Part shown: positions 1 to 9,669 of the stretch, one piece after another | How the letters are laid out: the number at the start of each line of letters is the position of its first letter | How positions within the stretch are numbered: the first letter of the stretch is position 1 | NCBI RefSeq assembly: GCF_000319305.2 | Contig: NZ_AMWJ02000001.1 | Location: 1,178,001-1,242,000, forward strand | Direction: 5' to 3' | DNA from: Pseudomonas bharatica CSV86 | GTDB lineage: Bacteria; Pseudomonadota; Gammaproteobacteria; Pseudomonadales; Pseudomonadaceae | DNA: 64,000 nt | Position numbers and translations under genes: made by a program | Notes under the pieces: model-generated | Seen by the model: only the letters and a program-made list of their open reading frames with translations | Told to the model about the DNA's origin: nothing | The model's database searches: none

Positions 1-3000
1 CTGCCTTCGCATCAGCCAGTACGCGGCCGGCAAAACCAACATGGACATCAGCGGCGCGGTAATCATGCCGCCGACCATGGGCGCGGCGATGCGCTTCATC
101 ACTTCAGATCCGGCACCTCCGCCCCAGAGGATTGGCAACAGGCCGGCGATGATCACGGCCACCGTCATCACCTTGGGCCGCACGCGCAGCACTGCGCCTT
201 CACGAATTGCCTCCAGTAGTGCCGGGTCACCGCTGCGCCCGGCATCCATACGTGCATGCCAGGCATTCTTCAGGTACAGCAGCATGATCACCCCAAATTC
301 CGCCGAGACGCCGGCCAAGGCGATAAAGCCGACCCCAGTGGCAACCGACAGGTTGAAGCCGAACCAGTAGAGCAGCCAGATGCCGCCCGATAGGGCGAAG
401 GGCAGGGTTGCCATGATCAGTAGGGCCTCACCGAAGCGGCTGAAGGTCAGGTAAAGCAGCACGAAGATGATCAACAAGGTCGCCGGTACCACCCAGGCCA
501 GCCGTGCATTGGCGCGCTCCAGGAACTCGAACTGACCGGAGTAGGAGACGGTCATGCCAGCATCGAGTTGTACCTGCTCAGCTACGCGTTGCTGCAACTC
601 GCGCACGGTCGATGCCAGGTCGCGCCCACGGACATCGACATAGACCCAACCGGACAGACGCCCGTTCTCGCTGCGCAGCATTGGCGGCCCTTCGGTCAGA
701 CTAACCTGGGCGACGGTGCCCAAGGTGATCTGCTGGCCGGCTTGCGTGAGGATCGGCATACGCCGTAGTGCCTGCGGACTGTCTCGCCACTCCTTGGGAT
801 AGCGCAGGTTGATCGGGAAGCGGGCCAGTCCTTCAACCGTCTCACCAATATTGCTGCCGCCGATGGCGCCCGATACCACCGCCTGCACATCGGCGATGCT
901 CAGGCCATAGCGCGCCGCGGCCAGTCGATCGATCTGGATGTCCACGTAACGGCCGCCAGTAAGGCGTTCTGCCAAGGCCGAACTCACCCCAGGCACCTCT
1001 TTGGCCACGGCCTCGATATCGCGCGTTATGCGCTCGATGTCGACCAAGGAGGTTCCGGACACTTTCACCCCAATGGGGCTCTTGATCCCCGTCGCCAGCA
1101 TGTCGATGCGGTTGCGGATGGGCGGCACCCAGATATTGGACAGCCCCGGAACTTTTACCGCGCGATCCAGTTCCTCGATCAGCTTTTCGGGTGTCATCCC
1201 CGCGCGCCATTGATCGCGTGGTTTGAACTGCACCGTGGTCTCGAACATTTCCAGCGGTGCTGGATCGGTGGCGGTCTCTGCTCGCCCGGCCTTGCCGAAT
1301 ACCCGTGCCACTTCGGGCACCGTGAGGATCATCCGGTTGGTTTGCTGCAGCAGCTGGGTGGCCTTGCTGGCCGGCAAGCCGGGCAGGGCTGATGGCATGT
1401 ACAACAGGTCGCCCTCGTCCATCGGCGGTAGAAACTCTCCTCCGAGTCTGCTGAGGGGCCAGAGACTGGACAAAAACACTAGCAAGGCCAGCGCTAGGGT
1501 CACCTTAGGCCAAGCCAGCACCCACTCCAGCACCGGCCGGTATGCACCGATCAGCCAACGATTCAAGGGGTTCTGTTGTTCGCTGGGGATATGCCCACGA
1601 ATCCAATAGCCCATCAGCACCGGTACCAAGGTGATCGAGAGGCCAGCAGCGGCAGCCATGGCATAGGTCTTGGTGAATGCCAGCGGGCCAAACAGGCGAC
1701 CCTCCTGGGCCTCCAGGGTGAAGACCGGGAGGAAAGACAGGGTGATGATCAAAAGGCTGAAGAACAGCGCCGGCCCGACCTCGGCCGCAGCTTCGCCGAT
1801 CACCCGCCAGTGCGCCTCGCCCTGAAGCGGTTCACCGGGGTGTCGAGCCTTCCAGGCCTCGATGTGCTTGTGCGCGTTCTCGATCATCACCACGGCGGCA
1901 TCGACCATGGCGCCGATGGCGATTGCGATCCCGCCGAGCGACATGATGTTGGCATTGACGCCCTGGTAGCGCATGACGATGAAGGCCATCAGGATGCCCA
2001 GGGGCAGGGTGATGATCGCGACCAGCGACGAGCGCAGGTGCCAGAGGAAGATCAGGCAAACCAGGGCAACCACCGCGAACTCTTCCAGCAGCTTGTAGCT
2101 GAGGTTATCGATGGCGCGGTCGATCAATTGCGAACGGTCATAGGTGGTGACCACCTCGACGCCGGCCGGCAAGCTGCCCTTCAGGCTGTCCAGCTTGGTC
2201 TTCACCGCGGCGATGGTATCGCGGGCATTCTTTCCGGAGCGCAAGATGACCACGCCACCTACAACTTCACCCTGGCCATCCAGCTCGGCAATGCCACGAC
2301 GCATCTCTGGCCCCAGCTGAATGGTGGCCACCTGACCCAGCAGCACCGGAACTCCGCTGGCCGAAGCCCGCAGCGGCACATTGCGGAAATCCGCCAGGCT
2401 CTCTAGATAGCCTGAAGCCCGGACCATGTACTCGCGCTCTGCCAGCTCCAGGATGGCGCCGCCGGTTTCCTGATTGGCGCTCTTCAGCGCCGCTTCGACC
2501 TCCTGCTGAGTTACCCCATAAGCCACCAGCTTCTGGGGATCGAGCAGCACTTGGTATTGCTTGACCATGCCGCCGAGGGTGGCCACTTCGGCTACGTTGG
2601 GCAGGCCCTTGAGTTCGTACTTAAGGAACCAGTCCTGCAGTGCCCGCAGCTGGGCAAGATCATGCTGGCCGCTGCGGTCGACCAAGGCGTACTGGTAGAT
2701 CCAGCCCACGCCGGTGGCATCCGGCCCAAGGGTGGTGGTAACACCCTCGGGCAGGCGTTCCTGCGCCTGGTTGAGGTACTCCAGCACCCGCGAGCGTGCC
2801 CAGTAGAGGTCGGTATCGTCCTCGAACAGCACGTAAACGAAGGAGTCGCCGAAGAACGAGTAGCCGCGCACTGTCTTCGCCCCCGGCACCGAGAGCATGG
2901 TGGTGGCCAGCGGGTAGGTCACCTGGTTCTCGACAATCTGCGGTGCCTGCCCGGGGAAGCTTGTGCGGATGATGACCTGGGTGTCGGACAGATCCGGCAG

Positions 3001-3114
3001 TGCATCCAACGGCGTGTTGCGCAGCGACCAGATGCCCAGGGCGGTGATGAACAGGGTCGCCAGCAGCACCAGAAAGCGATTGCCGATAGACCAGTGGATC
3101 AGGCGTGCGATCAT
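1..3114 (-). CDS. cusA: Copper/silver efflux RND pump CusA (3' end outside the window)
   Basis: Inner-membrane proton-driven pump of a Cu(I)/Ag(I) tripartite efflux complex. The frame runs open from ATG at 3114 to base 1 (1038 codons); E. coli CusA is 1047 residues, so only about ten residues are missing. Visible family marks are an N-terminal transmembrane start ([10 protein letters not shown]), the proton-relay Asp in [17 protein letters not shown] near residue 400, and three segments matching the E. coli CusA methionine triad ([27 protein letters not shown]). This methionine set separates monovalent-metal pumps from the CzcA group. The start overlaps the cusB stop by four bases (ATGA), so translation is probably coupled. 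Family assignment is firm; metal choice rests on the Met residues and the partner proteins. Confidence 0.95.
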   Translation of the reverse strand, partial: MIARLIHWSIGNRFLVLLATLFITALGIWSLRNTPLDALPDLSDTQVIIRTSFPGQAPQIVENQVTYPLATTMLSVPGAKTVRGYSFFGDSFVYVLFEDDTDLYWARSRVLEYLNQAQERLPEGVTTTLGPDATGVGWIYQYALVDRSGQHDLAQLRALQDWFLKYELKGLPNVAEVATLGGMVKQYQVLLDPQKLVAYGVTQQEVEAALKSANQETGGAILELAEREYMVRASGYLESLADFRNVPLRASASGVPVLLGQVATIQLGPEMRRGIAELDGQGEVVGGVVILRSGKNARDTIAAVKTKLDSLKGSLPAGVEVVTTYDRSQLIDRAIDNLSYKLLEEFAVVALVCLIFLWHLRSSLVAIITLPLGILMAFIVMRYQGVNANIMSLGGIAIAIGAMVDAAVVMIENAHKHIEAWKARHPGEPLQGEAHWRVIGEAAAEVGPALFFSLLIITLSFLPVFTLEAQEGRLFGPLAFTKTYAMAAAAGLSITLVPVLMGYWIRGHIPSEQQNPLNRWLIGAYRPVLEWVLAWPKVTLALALLVFLSSLWPLSRLGGEFLPPMDEGDLLYMPSALPGLPASKATQLLQQTNRMILTVPEVARVFGKAGRAETATDPAPLEMFETTVQFKPRDQWRAGMTPEKLIEELDRAVKVPGLSNIWVPPIRNRIDMLATGIKSPIGVKVSGTSLVDIERITRDIEAVAKEVPGVSSALAERLTGGRYVDIQIDRLAAARYGLSIADVQAVVSGAIGGSNIGETVEGLARFPINLRYPKEWRDSPQALRRMPILTQAGQQITLGTVAQVSLTEGPPMLRSENGRLSGWVYVDVRGRDLASTVRELQQRVAEQVQLDAGMTVSYSGQFEFLERANARLAWVVPATLLIIFVLLYLTFSRFGEALLIMATLPFALSGGIWLLYWFGFNLSVATGVGFIALAGVSAEFGVIMLLYLKNAWHARMDAGRSGDPALLEAIREGAVLRVRPKVMTVAVIIAGLLPILWGGGAGSEVMKRIAAPMVGGMITAPLMSMLVLPAAYWLMRRQ

Positions 3115-4571
3115 GGCTGGTCTCCTTCCTTGCTGAGCTGCTCGATCATCAGGCCGGAGTTTTTCTGGCGGGCGCCGATACGTACGTGATCTCCTGGCTT
3201 AAGTCCCACAGCTACTTCTGAGCTGACCAATGGAAAAGCCATGGTCATACCTGGCATATTCAGGCTCTCGAAGGGCCCGTGCTCCAGGGTGACTGACTCC
3301 GCGTCCAGAGCACGAATTACACCATGGGCCTCATGTAGTTCCTTCTTATTGTCCTGCTCGGCATGGCTGGCCATGACACCCTGTAGGCTGGCCTCCGAAT
3401 CGATGAGGAACTGGCCGGAGATAACGACCGCCTGACCCTCCTCAAGACCGGACAACACCTCCAGACGCCCATCAGCCTCGCGGCCCAAGGTTATTTCCAG
3501 GGGGCGGTAGCGCCCATCGCCTTCTACCAGCATCACCAACGCACGCTTCCCGGTGCGAATCACGGCTTCACTCGGCACAAGAAGCGTGGATTGTTCGACG
3601 GCACTGTTCAGGCGTACGGCGGCGAACATGCCGGGGCGCAACTTACCGGCAGGGTTGGGTAGCTCGCTGCGTACCGTGAGCGTGCGTGTTTGCGGATCGG
3701 CACTCGGCAGCAAGGCTATGACGCGGCCCAGCAGCGGTCGATCAGGAAAGGCCGTCAGGTTGGCGCGGATCTCGTCCCCGACCTGGATACTTCCGGCCAT
3801 GGCCTCGGGTATCGCCGCATCGAGCCAGACACTGGATAGCCCGTTAATCAACGCCAGATCCTGCCCGGCTTCGACGGTCATCCCGGCGCGTACCTGCAAG
3901 GCTTGGAGCTCGCCGCTGATAGGTGTGGTGAGGGTTTGCACCGCCCGTGGTCTGCCGCTGCGGCGGACCTGCTCGATCAACGTTTGAGGCATGCCAAGCA
4001 GGCGCAGGCGCTCTTGGGCCGCACTTATCAAGCGAGTGTCAGCGGTACGCAGAACCGCCAGGAACTCCAACTGCGCGGCGGACCATTCGGGAATCAGCAG
4101 GTCGACCAGGGGGGCTCCGGCAGGCAGCACATCGCCCGGGGCGCGACCGTAAACCCGCTCGACGAATCCGCCGGCGCGGGCCTGGAGGTTCGCCACTTCT
4201 CGCTGGTTATAGGCCAGGGAACCCACCGCCTCGATATCCGAGGGCAGTACACCTCGGATCACCATCGAGGTTCGCATTCCGAGGTTCTGCACGGCTTGAG
4301 CGGGGATGCTCAGGACAGACGGATCCTGCTCGGATCCTGCGTATTTAGGGACAAGTTCCATATCCATGAAAGGTGACTTGCCCGGCTTATCGAAGCGCTG
4401 CTCAGGCTGCATCGGGTCGTACCAATAGAGCACCTTGCGCTCGTCCGTCGGTGCGGAGCTAGGCAGGATCTCGTGTTTGGCTTGCCGCTGGGCCAGCCAG
4501 TAGCCACCGCCCGCCGCGCCAATGCCCACGGCCAGCAAGGCGACCGCAAAACCAAATGCCGATATCTTCAT
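3111..4571 (-). CDS. cusB: CusB periplasmic adaptor with C-terminal CusF-like domain
   Basis: Membrane-fusion protein of the Cus complex, 486 aa. Residues 1-30 form an N-terminal membrane anchor or signal. Residues about 46-78 match the heavy-metal-binding domain of CusB-type adaptors (YWYDPM, then [11 protein letters not shown]). The middle is the usual barrel-sandwich, lipoyl and hairpin region. After about residue 400 a linker leads into a CusF-like domain (EHGPFESLN, then MPGMTMAF) and a final beta segment ending near [10 protein letters not shown]. CusF is a separate chaperone in E. coli; here it is fused to the adaptor. The position of the E. coli CusF metal-stacking Trp is Met here. 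ATGA overlaps join it to cusC upstream and cusA downstream. Confidence 0.95.
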   Translation of the reverse strand: MKISAFGFAVALLAVGIGAAGGGYWLAQRQAKHEILPSSAPTDERKVLYWYDPMQPEQRFDKPGKSPFMDMELVPKYAGSEQDPSVLSIPAQAVQNLGMRTSMVIRGVLPSDIEAVGSLAYNQREVANLQARAGGFVERVYGRAPGDVLPAGAPLVDLLIPEWSAAQLEFLAVLRTADTRLISAAQERLRLLGMPQTLIEQVRRSGRPRAVQTLTTPISGELQALQVRAGMTVEAGQDLALINGLSSVWLDAAIPEAMAGSIQVGDEIRANLTAFPDRPLLGRVIALLPSADPQTRTLTVRSELPNPAGKLRPGMFAAVRLNSAVEQSTLLVPSEAVIRTGKRALVMLVEGDGRYRPLEITLGREADGRLEVLSGLEEGQAVVISGQFLIDSEASLQGVMASHAEQDNKKELHEAHGVIRALDAESVTLEHGPFESLNMPGMTMAFPLVSSEVAVGLKPGDHVRIGARQKNSGLMIEQLSKEGDQP

Positions 4572-5830
4572 TTCAGTCCCTCCACATAGGCGTAGTACAG
4601 GCTTGCGGAGAGCTGGCTCAGCTTGCGCTGCTGTTCAATCTGCCGTAGCTGAGCCTCGATCAGGTCGCGCTGGGCGGTGAGGACGGATGTCAGCTGGCTG
4701 TTGCCGGCCTGGTAAGCGGCAAGTTCGAGATCGGCACGTTTGCTTGCAAGCGGGATCAAGGTTTTTTCGGTGCGTGACAAGGTCCTGCGCAGTTGCTCAA
4801 GCTCGGCAATACCGCCTTCCAGCTCAGCCTGATGGGCGCGCAGTAATGCTTCCTGCTCGGCTTCCATCTGCGACACGCTTTGTTGTCTGGCGTTGATCTT
4901 GGGCCCCTGACGTGTGCCTACGAACAACGGCAGGTCGAAGGTAAATTGCACCATCACCATATCGCCGAATTGGTTGTCGCGATTGTTGTAGGCAAACTCA
5001 ACACCCCAGTCGGGGGTCTTCTCGGCGATGGCCTCGTTCAGCTCGGCGCTAGCCTCGCCGACTCGGGCGGAGGCAGCGCGCAACTCAGGGTGTGAGGCAA
5101 TGCGTTGCTGCAGGTGCGGTACCACCAGGTTCAGATTGGGAACACCTCCTTGCAAAGGCTGGTCAGCCTCGTTGCCTATCCAGCGGCGCAGCTTGGCACG
5201 AGCTACTGCCACATCGCGATTCAGTTCATCTCGCCGATCTTGTAACGCCAAAGCTTCCTGGTCGGCCTGCAACAGCTCGCCAGGCTGAGCACTACCGCCG
5301 GCAATCAGCGATTGCACGGTCGAGCGGAGCATCTCGATCTGACGGTCCAGTTGATCGAAGAGGCCAACACTGCGTTCGGCGTAGTACACGTCCAGCCAGC
5401 TCACTGCTGTCTGGCGCTTGATCTCCAACTGCATGGCACGCTGCTCGGCCTCGGCTCGGACAACTGAAGCCTCGGCCACCTGGCGCCGAGCCTGACGCTT
5501 GTCACTGTTGGGGACTTCCTGCATGAGCCCAATGCGGCGCATGGTCATGGAGTCACGATTAAGTGTGTAACGGTCAGGGCCTTCGATCGGCAGGTTGTCG
5601 ATGCCTAGAATCAGCTTGGGATCGGGCAGGGCGTCTGCGGGCCCTACAGCCTGTTGTGCCGAAGCCACCTGCGCCTGGCGCGCGAGGTTCTCAGGGGCAC
5701 TCTGCTCGGCCAGAGCTTGGGCTCGTTCGAAGGTTAGGGGCTGCGCCTGCGCGGCAAGCCAGGGAGCTGCCCAGAATGCGGCAGCCAACACACCGAGATA
5801 GCCACGGCGTGGAAAAAGGAAAGCGGACAT
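4568..5830 (-). CDS. cusC: CusC-type outer-membrane efflux channel (TolC family)
   Basis: Outer-membrane factor of the Cus system, 420 aa. It begins with a Sec signal (basic start, hydrophobic core, AAQAQP near residue 28) and has no lipobox cysteine, unlike E. coli CusC, which is a lipoprotein. The mature part shows two related long coiled-coil repeats typical of the TolC/OEP family, such as LTFERAQALAEQSAPE near the start and heptad-rich stretches around residues 120-220 and 310-400. It is first in the operon; its stop overlaps the cusB start by four bases. The operon is transcribed leftward from a promoter upstream of 5830, or from the small gene at 6267. Class is certain; the symbol comes from context. 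Confidence 0.92.
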   Translation of the reverse strand: MSAFLFPRRGYLGVLAAAFWAAPWLAAQAQPLTFERAQALAEQSAPENLARQAQVASAQQAVGPADALPDPKLILGIDNLPIEGPDRYTLNRDSMTMRRIGLMQEVPNSDKRQARRQVAEASVVRAEAEQRAMQLEIKRQTAVSWLDVYYAERSVGLFDQLDRQIEMLRSTVQSLIAGGSAQPGELLQADQEALALQDRRDELNRDVAVARAKLRRWIGNEADQPLQGGVPNLNLVVPHLQQRIASHPELRAASARVGEASAELNEAIAEKTPDWGVEFAYNNRDNQFGDMVMVQFTFDLPLFVGTRQGPKINARQQSVSQMEAEQEALLRAHQAELEGGIAELEQLRRTLSRTEKTLIPLASKRADLELAAYQAGNSQLTSVLTAQRDLIEAQLRQIEQQRKLSQLSASLYYAYVEGLK

Positions 5831-5922
5831 GCTTTCGCCTCCAATGCGATTGATCGAGGTCGCAGCTACGAAACGTGGCCGCGACGATGCGCCTGACTGT
5901 AAGGCGCGGGATGATCACTGCA

Positions 5923-6267
5923 TTAGACGAAACGAGGAGGGCGCCAGAGTCCTGCTGGCTCTCGCTTAATCACCGACTGTGTCAGCAATATTTCGGGGCG
6001 TGAGGGAAGAGGGGATATGCTCTTGATCACATTGGTCTGGAGAAGTCCTCCGGTCTTGCATTCCTGGCCGGATTTGCAGGGAGACTTATTGGCCACCCCA
6101 TCAGACGTGTCCATTTGCTCGCAGCACGGAGCATCGGCCGTTGCATGGCCCTGATGATCGGCGCTCTGCATCGGGCAAGGTTGTGCCGGCATGCTGAAAG
6201 CCATACCGCCGAAGGTCGGCAGCACGAGGCTAGCAATCATTACCAGGATCAATCCAATCCGACGCAC
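5923..6267 (-). CDS. Small Cys/Met/His-rich exported protein upstream of cus
   Basis: 114 aa with a clear signal peptide (residues 1-25, ending near MAFSM). The mature N-terminal half is rich in possible metal ligands: CPMQSADHQGHATADAPCC, CEQM, then PCKSGQEC. The C-terminal part (about residues 75-114) is basic and has no recognised domain. Proteins of this look often sit next to copper-resistance operons (CopL-like or DUF2946-like), but I cannot place it in either family with certainty. It lies 92 bases upstream of cusC in the same direction and probably shares its transcript. Likely role, by inference: periplasmic copper binding or copper-dependent control of the operon. Confidence 0.7.
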   Translation of the reverse strand: MRRIGLILVMIASLVLPTFGGMAFSMPAQPCPMQSADHQGHATADAPCCEQMDTSDGVANKSPCKSGQECKTGGLLQTNVIKSISPLPSRPEILLTQSVIKREPAGLWRPPRFV

Positions 6268-6521
6268 AGCAATTCACCAAGCGGGGCTATAGGGCGACTA
6301 TAGCAGATTGCCTCGAGGCATGAGCGCTCCTTTTGACGATAACAGCACTTCGTTGATTTGGATCAAATAGAGTGTCTAATCTCAAAGGGGGAGCTGATTT
6401 TGTAGCGGGTGAGATTTCAATCGAGCAAGCGATAGAGTTCAGGCCAAAGAGGATTCTATAATCACTCGCCGTTCGGTGTCTCAGAAAAGGCTACAACTCA
6501 TCTGGCCTGATTGGAGTTGGC
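6268..6521. promoter_or_regulatory. Divergent intergenic region between the cus operon and an AbiEi-like gene
   Basis: This 254-base AT-richer stretch must hold the leftward cus promoter and the rightward promoter of the 6522 gene. A TATAAT at 6457-6462 could be a -10 element for the rightward gene, but no convincing -35 is in register. I see no clear CopR/CusR box. Confidence 0.3.
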
Positions 6522-7157
6522 ATGACTATCGCGGAATGCATATTGAGGCGTATCAGGCGCATGCCCAAGGGCAAGCCTTTTGTTGGGGCAGTATTCGCTC
6601 AGGCGGGCTCCCGTACATCGGTAGCTAAAGCTTTGTCCCGGATGGTGCTCAGTGGCCTCCTAGAGCGCGTTGCTCGCGGCGTCTACATGCGGCCTAAGCA
6701 CAGCCAATACACGGGCAGAAGGGTTCGAGCTAATCCGCTGGCAGTCATGGAGGCGGTCGCCAAGGCAAAAGGTGAGATTATCCAGATCCATGGCGCAGAA
6801 GCAGTTCGACGCTTGGGTCTGAGCACCCAGATGCAGGTTTTACCGACTTACTACACCAGTGGATCGACGCGCGAAATCAAGATAGGCAACGCGGTTGTTC
6901 GCTTGCGTCATGTGTCTCGGTTACGACTCCAGCAGGCTGGTACCAACGTAGGTGTGGCCTTGACGGCATTGCTGCACCTTGGCAAAGCAGAGCTGACTGA
7001 ACTGGCGTTAAGCAAGATCGCCAACTCACTTAGCGTTGAGGAATTCAACCAGCTTATGGACTGCAAAATGCCTGACTGGATGCGGTCGGCTTTGGCCAGA
7101 TCCGCGAAGGATCATGCGTGCCGAGATAGCACCTCGACGTACCCCGCAAGCGTGTGA
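6522..7157 (+). CDS. DUF6088 / AbiEi-like winged-helix antitoxin, without visible toxin partner
   Basis: 211 aa. The N-terminal 70 residues form a winged helix typical of type IV antitoxins (VAKALSRMVLSGLLERVARG, VYMRP). Residues 75-150 match the DUF6088/AbiEi C-terminal fold (IQIHGAEAVRRLGLSTQ, then VLPTYYTSGSTREIKIG). AbiEi-type proteins repress their own operon and counteract an AbiEii nucleotidyltransferase toxin encoded downstream. Here no nucleotidyltransferase gene follows; the next 470 bases have no convincing gene, then come a small opposed gene and IS256 copy 1. It is either a solitary regulator or the remnant of a toxin-antitoxin pair. The last 15 residues look unlike the family. 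Confidence 0.75.
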   Translation: MTIAECILRRIRRMPKGKPFVGAVFAQAGSRTSVAKALSRMVLSGLLERVARGVYMRPKHSQYTGRRVRANPLAVMEAVAKAKGEIIQIHGAEAVRRLGLSTQMQVLPTYYTSGSTREIKIGNAVVRLRHVSRLRLQQAGTNVGVALTALLHLGKAELTELALSKIANSLSVEEFNQLMDCKMPDWMRSALARSAKDHACRDSTSTYPASV

Positions 7158-7628
7158 CATGTGTGGGAGTTTGATGTCGTAATGATGCGGACGTGCACTA
7201 CGTGTCGATTGCTGAAATTTGTAAATGACTGAGCTCAATCCATTGATTCCCTTGGTTAAGGCTATAGGCTGCCGCCGGACGAGTCGGCGCCATAGAACAG
7301 CTCATTGCGCGTCTGCCCTGGGCTGAAGGCGTTAAAGGTATACACAATGATCAATTCGCCCCAAAAGCGTGCTCACTTGCTCGTAGCCCGATCTGGTCGT
7401 CAGTATGCTGCAAGGTACTTGATGTGCTAGTCCGATGGCGGGCTTGTATAGCCAGAGTACGGCAAGCGTTCGAGATCCAAGCACATGAGTAGCTAGTGCT
7501 AATGCCTGCTGGCACCTTCCAACGAAACACCGATGGACGAGGCTCCAGCAACCCAATGGTGCAATGGGGCAAAACGCGATTATTTCAGTTTTGTTCATGT
7601 TGCACCCCTTAAAGGTGAATCCTGCCTT
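7158..7628. other. Non-coding or eroded stretch downstream of the AbiEi-like gene
   Basis: No gene can be supported in these 471 bases. A rightward frame is open for 74 codons (7268-7491) and reads in part as IEQLIARLPWAEGVKG, but it has no ATG or ribosome-binding site and may be a decayed gene fragment. Confidence 0.3.
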
Positions 7629-7796
7629 TCAGCCACACAGTCGCCCAGCGGGCTCCATTTTTTTGCCGCTTTGCGCGGCAATGTCGAGCAATCTTCCTTG
7701 TTTCTCAGACCGAGCAAGCAGAATCTCTCGTGCGCCGTCTTCAATTGTCGACTTTAGAAGCCATCTGTCAGTCTTTATTTTCCGTCGACCCTTCAT
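7629..7796 (-). CDS. Small basic protein of unknown function, cut off from its promoter by IS256 copy 1
   Basis: 55 aa starting MKGRRKIKTDRWLLKS and ending in a Gly/Pro-containing tail. Composition is highly charged and gene-like, with no recognised domain. Its Shine-Dalgarno (GGAG, spacing about 7) straddles the 8-base target duplication of the upstream IS, so IS256 copy 1 (7814-9192) separates the gene from whatever promoter it had. Any expression would depend on transcription out of the IS. Moderate confidence that it is a true gene. Confidence 0.4.
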   Translation of the reverse strand: MKGRRKIKTDRWLLKSTIEDGAREILLARSEKQGRLLDIAAQSGKKMEPAGRLCG

Positions 7797-7813
7797 CGCA
7801 TATCTCCGCCCGT

Positions 7814-9192
7814 GATCGTGTCCCGGGAAGTGGTGTAACTGAACCAGCCGAAGGCGCCCTGCGGGCGAAAGAGGATGGTCATCGTGGTTCTTGGCTAACG
7901 TTGAGTTTGCGGACTTAACCTTCACCAGAGAAACCACGATGACCAAGCCCACTATCGCATTGACCGAGTTGGTTGAGAAAGGGGCAGATGCTGATCTGCT
8001 CAAGCAAATGATCCAGTTCGTTGCCCAGCGCATGATGGAGTTCGATGTCGAAGGCCTGTGCGGTGCCGGCTTCGATGTCAAAAGCCCCGACCGGACAAAC
8101 AGCCGCAATGGCTACCGTGACCGCCTGTGGCAGACCCGCGCCGGCGACGTCGACCTGAAGATCCCCAAGCTGCGCCAAGGCAGCTACTTTCCTGGCTTCC
8201 TCGAACCTCGACGCACCGCCGAGAAGGCCATGGCGGCGGTCATTCAGGAGGCCTACATCCAAGGCGTTTCTACACGCTCGGTCGACGAGCTGGTGAAGGC
8301 CATGGGCATGATCGGCATTTCCAAAAGCCAGGTGTCACGGTTGGCAGGCGAGATCGATGAACGCGTTCACGCGTTCCTTGATCGCCCGCTTGAAGGTGAC
8401 TGGCCCTATCTCTGGATTGATGCCACCTACGTCAAGGTGCGGGAGGCCGGGCGCATCGTCTCGGTCGCCGTAATAATCGCCGTGGCCGTGAACACTGACG
8501 GTGGCCGCGAAGTCCTGGGCATGCGGGTTGGGCCATCGGAGGCCGAGCCGTTCTGGACAGACTTCCTGCGTAGCCTCATGCGACGTGGATTGCGGGGCGT
8601 GAAACTGGTCATCTCCGACGCCCACGAAGGTCTGAAGGCGGCCGTTTCCAAGGTCTTCAATGCAACCTGGCAACGCTGTCGCGTGCACTTCATGCGAAAC
8701 GCCATGGCCCACGTCGGCAAAGGTCAGCGCACCATGGTCGCGGCGCTGCTACGTACGGTTTTCGCCCAAGACAGCCGTGCCGAATGCCATCAGCAATGGC
8801 GTTTGGTCGCTGATCAGCTGCGCGAAAAATATCCCAAGATCGCGACGCTCATGGATGGCTGTGAGGATGAAGTATTGGCGCACATGGCATTTCCAAAGGC
8901 ACACCGCCAGCAGTTGCACAGCACCAACCCACTCGAACGGCTCAACGCCGAGATCAAACGCCGCACCGATGTTGTAGGGATTTTTCCCAACGATCCGGCC
9001 ATCACGCGTCTGGTAGGCGCAATGCTGCTGGAGCAGAACGACGAGTGGTGCCTGCAACGACGTTACATGCAGTTGGAGGCCTTTGAAGCAGTCAGCGATA
9101 ATCCACAGGCCAAGCTGTCGGCCGTGATCAACTAAACGGCAAACTCAGTGGCCAGAGCCATGATGAGTTACACCACTTCCCGGGACACGATC
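7814..9192 (+). mobile_element. IS256-family insertion sequence, copy 1
   Basis: 1379 bp. Its 27-base terminal inverted repeats are perfect and begin GATCGTGTCCCGGGAAGTGG. The 8-base target duplication CCGCCCGT lies at 7806-7813 and 9193-9200, within the 8-9 base range usual for IS256. It encodes one DDE transposase. A second copy in the same orientation lies at 47974-49352, and I saw no difference between the two. Two such direct repeats 40,160 bases apart could recombine and delete the region between them. Confidence 0.97.
7939..9135 (+). CDS. IS256-family transposase (Mutator-type DDE), copy 1
   Basis: 398 aa from ATG at 7939; an upstream in-frame TTG start is also open but lacks a ribosome site. 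It cuts and pastes the surrounding IS. The catalytic triad is visible as Asp in [13 protein letters not shown] (near residue 155), Asp in [13 protein letters not shown] (near 220) and Glu in [15 protein letters not shown] (near 325), the last being the family signature helix. It fills most of the 1379-bp element and reads the same as the copy at 48099-49295. Confidence 0.95.
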   Translation: MTKPTIALTELVEKGADADLLKQMIQFVAQRMMEFDVEGLCGAGFDVKSPDRTNSRNGYRDRLWQTRAGDVDLKIPKLRQGSYFPGFLEPRRTAEKAMAAVIQEAYIQGVSTRSVDELVKAMGMIGISKSQVSRLAGEIDERVHAFLDRPLEGDWPYLWIDATYVKVREAGRIVSVAVIIAVAVNTDGGREVLGMRVGPSEAEPFWTDFLRSLMRRGLRGVKLVISDAHEGLKAAVSKVFNATWQRCRVHFMRNAMAHVGKGQRTMVAALLRTVFAQDSRAECHQQWRLVADQLREKYPKIATLMDGCEDEVLAHMAFPKAHRQQLHSTNPLERLNAEIKRRTDVVGIFPNDPAITRLVGAMLLEQNDEWCLQRRYMQLEAFEAVSDNPQAKLSAVIN

Positions 9193-9669
9193 CCGCCCGT
9201 AGGGCCTGGGGGCACCAGCTACAACTGAAAGGACCTCGTAAACCCTGGTTACGCCAGCCAGAATAGCTCGGCTCCTGCAGTGGGCTCCATTCAATATGGG
9301 TATGACAGCTATGCCCGTGTATTGGCTGTGACGGTACGGCTTATGGATGGCACCCTTTCTTAGCCTAGCTACCTAGGTCGCCTTCTGCTTATGAGATGCC
9401 TGACATGCCTAATGCACTGGCCTCCTTGCTGTAACGCAACAGATCCTCCCACACAAATCTGATTGGGTAATGCACGCACATCTACCGTCGGTAGCGGCGC
9501 GCCGTCTTGGATGACTCGAAATGCTGGTACTGCTGGCGGCACCTATGTGGCCGCTTACCTCATGCATCGCGCCCCTTTTCTAGATGCTAGTAGCCACTGG
9601 CCATCGAAGTGGTGTTATCTTGCCTGGGTGAGCATAACTTATGAGTTTCGTATGATTAAGGATGACGAG
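9193..9669. other. Intergenic region between IS256 copy 1 and the KAP gene
   Basis: 477 bases. It includes the right target duplication (9193-9200). The frame of the next gene is open upstream to 9463, but the sequence there is not gene-like and has no ribosome site, so I place the start at 9670. No other feature is seen. Confidence 0.4.

Noticed and set aside
1576..3189. Two plus-strand frames of 276 and 212 codons opposite cusA
   Set aside because: They lie wholly antisense to cusA, which is continuous and has its metal-binding residues.
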